Source: Hahella chejuensis KCTC 2396
GTDB lineage: Bacteria; Pseudomonadota; Gammaproteobacteria; Pseudomonadales; Oleiphilaceae
Assembly: GCF_000012985.1 (NCBI RefSeq)
Contig: NC_007645.1
Span: forward strand, 558,001 to 622,000
Direction of reading: 5' to 3'
Length of the DNA stretch: 64,000 bases
Positions 61,601 to 64,000 of this stretch are shown here, one piece after another. The translations under genes and the position numbers were made by a program. The notes beneath the pieces are model-generated. The model was given only the letters and a program-made list of their open reading frames with translations, ran no database searches and had not been told where the DNA came from. The first letter of the stretch is position 1. Every line of letters starts with the position of its first letter.

Positions 61601-64000
61601 TCGACAAGCCTTGAATCACCAGGATGTCTTTGTCGCCAAGCCCTGACTTATTGAGGACGATTGTGTCGACGCCATCGCCACTTTGATAAACATAAACATC
61701 ATCGCCATTGCCACCTTGTAGCTCGTCGTTATCCCTGCCGCCGTAGATGACGTCATTGTCATCGCCGCCGTTGAGATAATCCTGACCAGAGCCGCCATAC
61801 AGGTAATCATTGCCGCCATAGCTGTGAACATTATCGTCGCCGCCTTCCGCCGTAATGACATTGGCGCTTTCATTGCCTCTGATAATCTGAGAGAAACTAT
61901 TGCCTTCCATTAATTTATCAAGAATGGCGTCACTATCCAGATTAAGTCCCAAGGCTGGAAGTGCGATATCGTATGTTGTTATACCCTCTAGATGATAGTG
62001 TTCGGGGAGGTTGCCCAACCATAATGAACGAGCATTAATCTGACGAGTAGTGATGACCAGTCCCCACTCCCTGTCATTGGTGACAACCAGATCGTCAAGG
62101 CTGTCAACGCCGGTAATGTTCAAGTGGTTTTTGTCAGAGCCGGTTTCATCTATGATGTCGTTAAATCCACCAACAATTTCGACGTTATACGTATCGGCGC
62201 CAAGGCCTCCGTTGAGGCGATCATTGCCGAGCCCGCCATCTAAAGTGTCATCGCCGCCTTCGCCAAATAACTTGTCGTCGCCCGTTCCGCCATAAAGGAT
62301 GTCATTACCTTCACCAGCATATATGCTGGTGTCGCTCTCTTTGTCGGAAAAGTCGATCACATCATTGTTGAGACTGCCGGAAACAGGGCCTTCGGAGCCT
62401 GCTGCGTCATATCCAGGTGTAGCGGGACCCCTGGTATCCGCCAATACCAGTTTGGCGTTCTTGAAAGTCTGAGTTGACATGACAACGGCGTCGCCTTCCG
62501 CGCCATATCGAATGGTGACTTTGTCTTCGCCTTGAATGACGTTGATTGTTGACGAGGCGTATGTATCCGCAAACTTGATGGTGGAAATCCCTTCTTCATC
62601 TTTGATATGCGTGACGCCATAACCCCTTTTGACGATGTAAGTATCGTCGCCTTCTCCCCCCGCCAGCACGTCGCCTTCGCCGCCGCCGTCCAGGGTGTCG
62701 TTACCTTCGTCGCCATACAGGAAGTCGCCGCCCAAGCCGCCTTGCAGCCAGTCGTCGCCTTTGTTCCCATACAGCGTGTCGGCGCCAGCGCCGCCAACGA
62801 TATGGTCAATATCGACTCCGCCGTAGATGAAGTCCTTGTCATCGCCGCCATCCAGGTAGTTATTGCCTGCAATGCCGTAGATCACATCTTCGCCAGCGTC
62901 GCCGTATATTCTGTCATTTCCTGCGCCAGCGAGGATTTGGTCATCGCCTCCGCCTGCGTGCACCTCGTCATCGCCATGGAAAGCCTCGTCCAGTCCTTGT
63001 GGCGTCGTAGGCGCGACGAAGGTATTGCCATTTGAGGTGATGCTGGTGGCGTCATAGGTGCTGTCCGCCCAGATCATATCCCGACCGCTGCCGCTCAGGA
63101 TGACGTCGCTGCCGCCTCCGCCGATGATGATCTGACCTTCGCCGTCACCGGCGTCAATATGGTCGTTTCCATGAAACTCGCCGGCCAGCTTATCGTGATC
63201 GCCCCAGATGTAGTCTTTATCGGCTCCGCCATCGATGACGTCATCGCCGCCATGACCGTAAATCTGATCGCTGCCTGCACCGCCAGAGATGGTGTCGTTG
63301 CCATGCAGTAGAGGGTCCAGGTCAGGTAGATCCGTCACCTGACTGCGGTCGCCCCAGAGGATATCGTCGCCTTCGCCTCCGTCAATAACGTCGGAACCGG
63401 CTTCGCCCCAAATCCTGTCCGCGCCTTCGCCGCCGGAGAGAACGTCGTCATAGGAGACGCCTTCCTCCACTTCCGTGAGCAGGTCGTCATTGCTGATTTG
63501 AGCGCTGCCTGACGAAGCGTTGGACCGATACTCATTGCGGCTGTCGCCGTGAATGTGGTCGTCGCCTTCGCCGCCGGATATCATGTCTGCGCCTGCGCCG
63601 CCGCTAAGCAGGTCATTGCCTTTACCGCCCAGAAGGGTGTCGTTGCCTTCATCCCCGGAAATCCAGTCATCGCCATCGCCGCCGTCCAGATAATCTTCGG
63701 AAGAAGCGGACTCCTTGGCATAGTTGGGAGTTGGCGCGCCAGTGTCGTCAAACAGGCGTTGGCTGTCGTTGCCCCAAATCCAGTCATTGCCTGAGCCGCC
63801 AAGAATGCGATCACTGCCGCTACCGCCGACTAACAGGTCCGAGCCCGCCGCGCCATCCATAAAGTCGTCGCCAGCGCGTCCATAAAAGGAATCGCCTGAC
63901 TGATGGCCGCCATAAAACTGGTCTTTATGATCAGTGCCTTCAAAGAAGAACACATAGCCGCTGTCCGCCTGTCCTTTTTTCCACTCCGGCAGCGAAGCGC
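58683..64000 (-). CDS. Giant RTX calcium-binding protein with cadherin-like and LamG-like domains (partial, N-terminus outside)
   Basis: The frame is open at the window edge (upstream of 63953 it continues ...LPEWKKGQADSGYVFFFEGT), so the true start lies outside; 1,772 codons are visible. From the N-terminal side there are about 400 residues of RTX nonapeptides (GGxGxDxLxG; 63900-62650), two shorter RTX blocks (62380-62190 and 61900-61690), and a HCBP-related segment (LGDKDILVIQGLSKHELWFS). Then a duplicated module follows: two cadherin-like domains (NVNDAP-type) plus a LamG-like domain (about 61330-60100 and 60095-58880). RTX proteins leave by type I secretion and fold with calcium. A surface adhesin is the best guess; no protease or lipase motif was seen. 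Confidence 0.88.
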   Translation of the reverse strand, partial: ASLPEWKKGQADSGYVFFFEGTDHKDQFYGGHQSGDSFYGRAGDDFMDGAAGSDLLVGGSGSDRILGGSGNDWIWGNDSQRLFDDTGAPTPNYAKESASSEDYLDGGDGDDWISGDEGNDTLLGGKGNDLLSGGAGADMISGGEGDDHIHGDSRNEYRSNASSGSAQISNDDLLTEVEEGVSYDDVLSGGEGADRIWGEAGSDVIDGGEGDDILWGDRSQVTDLPDLDPLLHGNDTISGGAGSDQIYGHGGDDVIDGGADKDYIWGDHDKLAGEFHGNDHIDAGDGEGQIIIGGGGSDVILSGSGRDMIWADSTYDATSITSNGNTFVAPTTPQGLDEAFHGDDEVHAGGGDDQILAGAGNDRIYGDAGEDVIYGIAGNNYLDGGDDKDFIYGGVDIDHIVGGAGADTLYGNKGDDWLQGGLGGDFLYGDEGNDTLDGGGEGDVLAGGEGDDTYIVKRGYGVTHIKDEEGISTIKFADTYASSTINVIQGEDKVTIRYGAEGDAVVMSTQTFKNAKLVLADTRGPATPGYDAAGSEGPVSGSLNNDVIDFSDKESDTSIYAGEGNDILYGGTGDDKLFGEGGDDTLDGGLGNDRLNGGLGADTYNVEIVGGFNDIIDETGSDKNHLNITGVDSLDDLVVTNDREWGLVITTRQINARSLWLGNLPEHYHLEGITTYDIALPALGLNLDSDAILDKLMEGNSFSQIIRGNESANVITAEGGDDNVHSYGGNDYLYGGSGQDYLNGGDDNDVIYGGRDNDELQGGNGDDVYVYQSGDGVDTIVLNKSGLGDKDILVIQGLSKHELWFSQSSADLTISKAGDPSSQIRIPNWFNADYQALSAIRLEDSWLSSDDVAHLADAMTRKEGETMEAFRARVGQEIDLTWKPHTRTDNHGPTIGRPVETIVVNEDSRWTYSLPTGTFVDADGDILTYQVKMESGEELPSWFGFHESGTLYGLATNDEVGEHALIVTATDGIASTSMRVTLSVQNVNDAPVVRQPIKDLQTQANSDFTYTLPDNTFRDDDAGDTLEYSATLPDGAPLPDWLYFDPDTRTFSGVSDTAGVLEVKVTVKDSAGIEASDNFKLTTYPEPTEPTGDPSHEFSFTDNNLYATIGQADIVGDWTLEARVKRSADSDGTSILLNSSKHSIRLGQSGDGKVGIGVYGRSYQAFDYTLPVDKWVNLTLVKRSGRTHLYVNGELANTLYSSISLPLSTLSKNSALADLDDSLCDLRVWNYAKDADAVAAAWYTPLTGEETGLHLWYDFSEGEGALLNDRSGNGRNAVLASTDTTGVWGEVVSGTDSSGSGENHAPEVIGLQEGVSISEDAPWSFTVPSGLFTDSDGDALNYVAKLANGNALPSWLNFNGVKFTGTPRNADVGAYEIALTASDGQASASTVFNLTVENVNDAPGVSMELLNVLAKTGETLNFTAPAETFSDPDVGDALTYAATLADGSPLPDWLSFDAETLTFSGIVGNEGVYNVMLTATDRAGARASESFTLNVSPGEAPSPGSSSHEFSLPDNNRYATIGEADLAGDWTLEARVKRSADVDGASILLNSSRHSIRMSQSNSGKLGLGEYGRSYQELNYSAPLDKWVSLTLVREGKTTHLYENGELKATLNSSIDLPLGTLSKNSEIADLEGSLSDLRVWSFAKNADSVAETWNATLTGNESGLHLWYDFREGEGTTVHDQSGHGRDAVLASGNTTGVWGDVIPGTGGATMAALTMSDWPEPVLADDSDMAHKVEALVSAMAAFDAPSGGEILLPHDPHNQPSMTIAAAW

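Noticed and set aside
58717-63794. Several plus-strand ORFs of 60-180 codons opposite the RTX gene
   Set aside because: They are antisense shadows caused by the biased codon pattern of glycine/aspartate repeats; none has a ribosome site or recognisable domain.
61690-63900. Dense short DNA repeats that could look like a CRISPR array
   Set aside because: The repeats are degenerate, 27-bp periodic and encode RTX nonapeptides in one continuous frame; there are no unique spacers.

Overview
The window looks like a chromosome segment of a marine gammaproteobacterium close to Hahella (Oceanospirillales/Pseudomonadales). This is inferred from gene content and order: pilG-pilH-pilI-pilJ divergent from gshB-tonB-yqgE(algH)-ruvX-pyrR-pyrB-pyrC', a pseudomonad-type arrangement with an inactive dihydroorotase-like PyrC' next to pyrB. 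It also carries pckA/hslO/hslR/yrfG, rsmD/ftsY/ftsE/ftsX/rpoH and an MvaT-type xenogeneic silencer. No rRNA, tRNA or CRISPR array was recognised.

Layout. 1-9.5 kb: type IV pilus chemotaxis-like genes (minus strand), then glutathione synthesis, TonB, YqgE, RuvX and pyrimidine genes (plus strand). 9.6-14.6 kb: HU, then a three-gene TRAP-like transport set (helical lipoprotein, periplasmic binding protein, large permease). 14.7-18.4 kb: pckA and the yrfG-hslR-hslO heat-shock operon. 18.5-29 kb: cysQ, mutM, a fatty acid desaturase, a lipoprotein, rsmD, ftsYEX and rpoH. 29-44 kb: glxR/hyi, djlA, a two-component system, a TetR regulator, greB, a VanZ-like protein, an acyl-CoA-binding protein, an ABC exporter and a UvrD/Rep-like helicase. 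These are mostly ordinary host genes in short operons separated by clear hairpin terminators.

44-58.5 kb is accessory. It opens with a frameshifted HNH endonuclease remnant, an Abi_C/HEPN-like abortive-infection candidate and a free-standing caspase-like (C80-like) cysteine peptidase candidate, separated by about 1.7 kb of apparently non-coding or decayed DNA. Next is a compact lambdoid cassette: CI-type S24 repressor, divergent Cro-like protein, O-like replication protein with seven about 21-bp iteron-like repeats inside its gene, P-like helicase loader and Q-like antiterminator. No intact integrase, packaging or structural genes were seen. Then come a large unrecognised gene, a DMT-family transporter gene split by an IS630-type element, mvaT, and an AT-rich stretch with hypothetical proteins, a double-frameshifted TPR protein and a SUKH (SMI1/KNR4) protein.

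58.7-64 kb is the C-terminal 1,772 codons of a giant RTX protein on the minus strand, open at the window edge. It has glycine/aspartate nonapeptide repeats followed by a tandemly duplicated module of two cadherin-like domains plus one LamG-like domain.

The most interesting material is the putative defence pair (Abi_C/HEPN and C80-like peptidase) beside the lambdoid control genes, the iteron array inside the O-like gene, and the SUKH/RTX neighbourhood. All functional calls rest on reading translated sequence and recalled family motifs; no database search was run.
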